DNA of 13,003 nt, taken from contig DATDAH010000258.1 in the NCBI GenBank assembly GCA_036525535.1, positions 1 through 13,003 of the forward strand, in the 5' to 3' direction. Below the pieces are notes generated by a model that saw only the letters and a list, made by a program, of their open reading frames with translations, was not told the DNA's origin and made no database searches. Below, one piece after another: positions 12,632 through 13,003 of the stretch; positions within the stretch are counted from its first letter, which is position 1; each line of letters begins with the position of its first letter. A program made the translations under genes and the position numbers. This DNA is from DATDAH01 sp036525535 (GTDB lineage Bacteria; Actinomycetota; Acidimicrobiia; Acidimicrobiales; DATDAH01).

Positions 12632-13003
12632 CTAGTCCCTCCGACTCGTGTCTCGTTCGCCATCCCGGTCCAGCGGGGCCCAGCCGGTGGCGCCGTGCTC
12701 GAGCCAACGTCCGGCCTCGGAGTGCCAGAGCACGTAGCGCTTGTGCCGTCGGTCCCAGACGGGCTCGTCGAGCGGCACCCCGTCCGGCGGGCCCGTTCCG
12801 GCGGCGACGGCGGCGGCCACGGGCAGCGGCTCGGCAGCCGGTGCCACCACGGGCTCGGGGGCGGGGGCGACGACCACCTCGGGCACGGGCTGGATCAGCC
12901 TCTCGGGCTCGAGCACCTCAGCGGTGAGGTCGTCCTCGACGGGGGCGTCTACCGGTCGGCCCGCGGTTCGCTTGTCGACGACGTAGGTCCGGGCCAGGAG
13001 GTC
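12632..13003 (-). CDS. Second RDD-family protein, C-terminal part (5' end outside window)
   Basis: The frame is open from the right edge; 123 residues are visible. The first, DLLARTYVVDKRTAG, matches the end of the RDD domain in the downstream gene (DLACGTYVVHKSAVG), so this is a paralogue whose membrane part lies beyond the window. A long Pro/Ala/Val/Glu low-complexity linker follows, then VWDRRHKRYV, LWHSEAGRWL and a degenerate third unit ending GWAPLD, the same ten-residue repeat as in the neighbour. An internal GTG at 12916 is not the real start, because the same frame already matches the RDD domain upstream of it. Family call is by paralogy to the complete neighbour. Confidence 0.75.
   Translation of the reverse strand, partial: DLLARTYVVDKRTAGRPVDAPVEDDLTAEVLEPERLIQPVPEVVVAPAPEPVVAPAAEPLPVAAAVAAGTGPPDGVPLDEPVWDRRHKRYVLWHSEAGRWLEHGATGWAPLDRDGERDTSRRD

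Noticed and set aside
12632..12916. Stand-alone 94-residue protein starting at the GTG at 12916
   Set aside because: The same frame stays open to the window edge and encodes a match to the end of the RDD domain, so it is the 3' part of a longer gene.

Overview
The window is chromosomal DNA from a very GC-rich bacterium, almost certainly an actinomycete (phylum Actinomycetota). An Acidimicrobiia-like lineage is my best guess but is not demonstrated. The basis is strong G/C bias at third codon positions, frequent GTG starts, 4-bp ATGA/GTGA gene overlaps, near-absence of Shine-Dalgarno sequences at transcription-unit starts, and the order phoH-ybeY-corC-era ... uppS-recO. The window is about 95% coding. 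I see no tRNA, rRNA, CRISPR array, insertion sequence or phage gene.

Left part (1-2553, minus strand): the first genes of a Tad/Flp pilus (type IVc) operon, transcribed leftwards as cpaB/rcpC-like, cpaE/tadZ-like and cpaF/tadA-like. The junctions are 4-bp overlaps and the cpaF-like gene runs off the left edge. No outer-membrane secretin gene lies between cpaB and cpaE, which fits a monoderm. A 158-bp, comparatively AT-rich gap (2554-2711) separates this operon from a divergent small helix-turn-helix regulator gene (2712-2960). The gap holds a good cpaB promoter overlapped by a 7-bp direct repeat.

Middle part (2909-7190): a conserved-looking actinobacterial protein of unknown function (minus strand) overlaps the 3' end of the regulator gene and diverges from the housekeeping run phoH-ybeY-corC-like-era. 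That run covers ribosome maturation and quality control (YbeZ-type PhoH, YbeY, Era) plus a CBS-domain membrane protein. Genes are tightly spaced or overlapping, with one hairpin between ybeY and corC.

Right part (7196-13003): a DinG/XPD-type iron-sulfur helicase on the minus strand interrupts the run and faces away from uppS-recO-nhaA on the plus strand (undecaprenyl diphosphate synthesis, RecFOR repair, Na+/H+ antiport). nhaA converges on two tandem RDD-family membrane-protein genes (minus strand, one cut by the right edge). Both end in Trp/Asp-rich repeats with a ten-residue period. A perfect hairpin carries both convergent stop codons at 11812-11828.

Recurrent theme: at five of six visible transcription-unit starts a TAnnnT hexamer ends 6-8 nt before the start codon and no Shine-Dalgarno is evident, suggesting leaderless mRNAs. 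I found no clear wholly new system. The best leads are the candidate regulator/Tad-promoter circuit, the two-repeat unknown protein whose gene overlaps the regulator gene, and the RDD pair with decapeptide tails.
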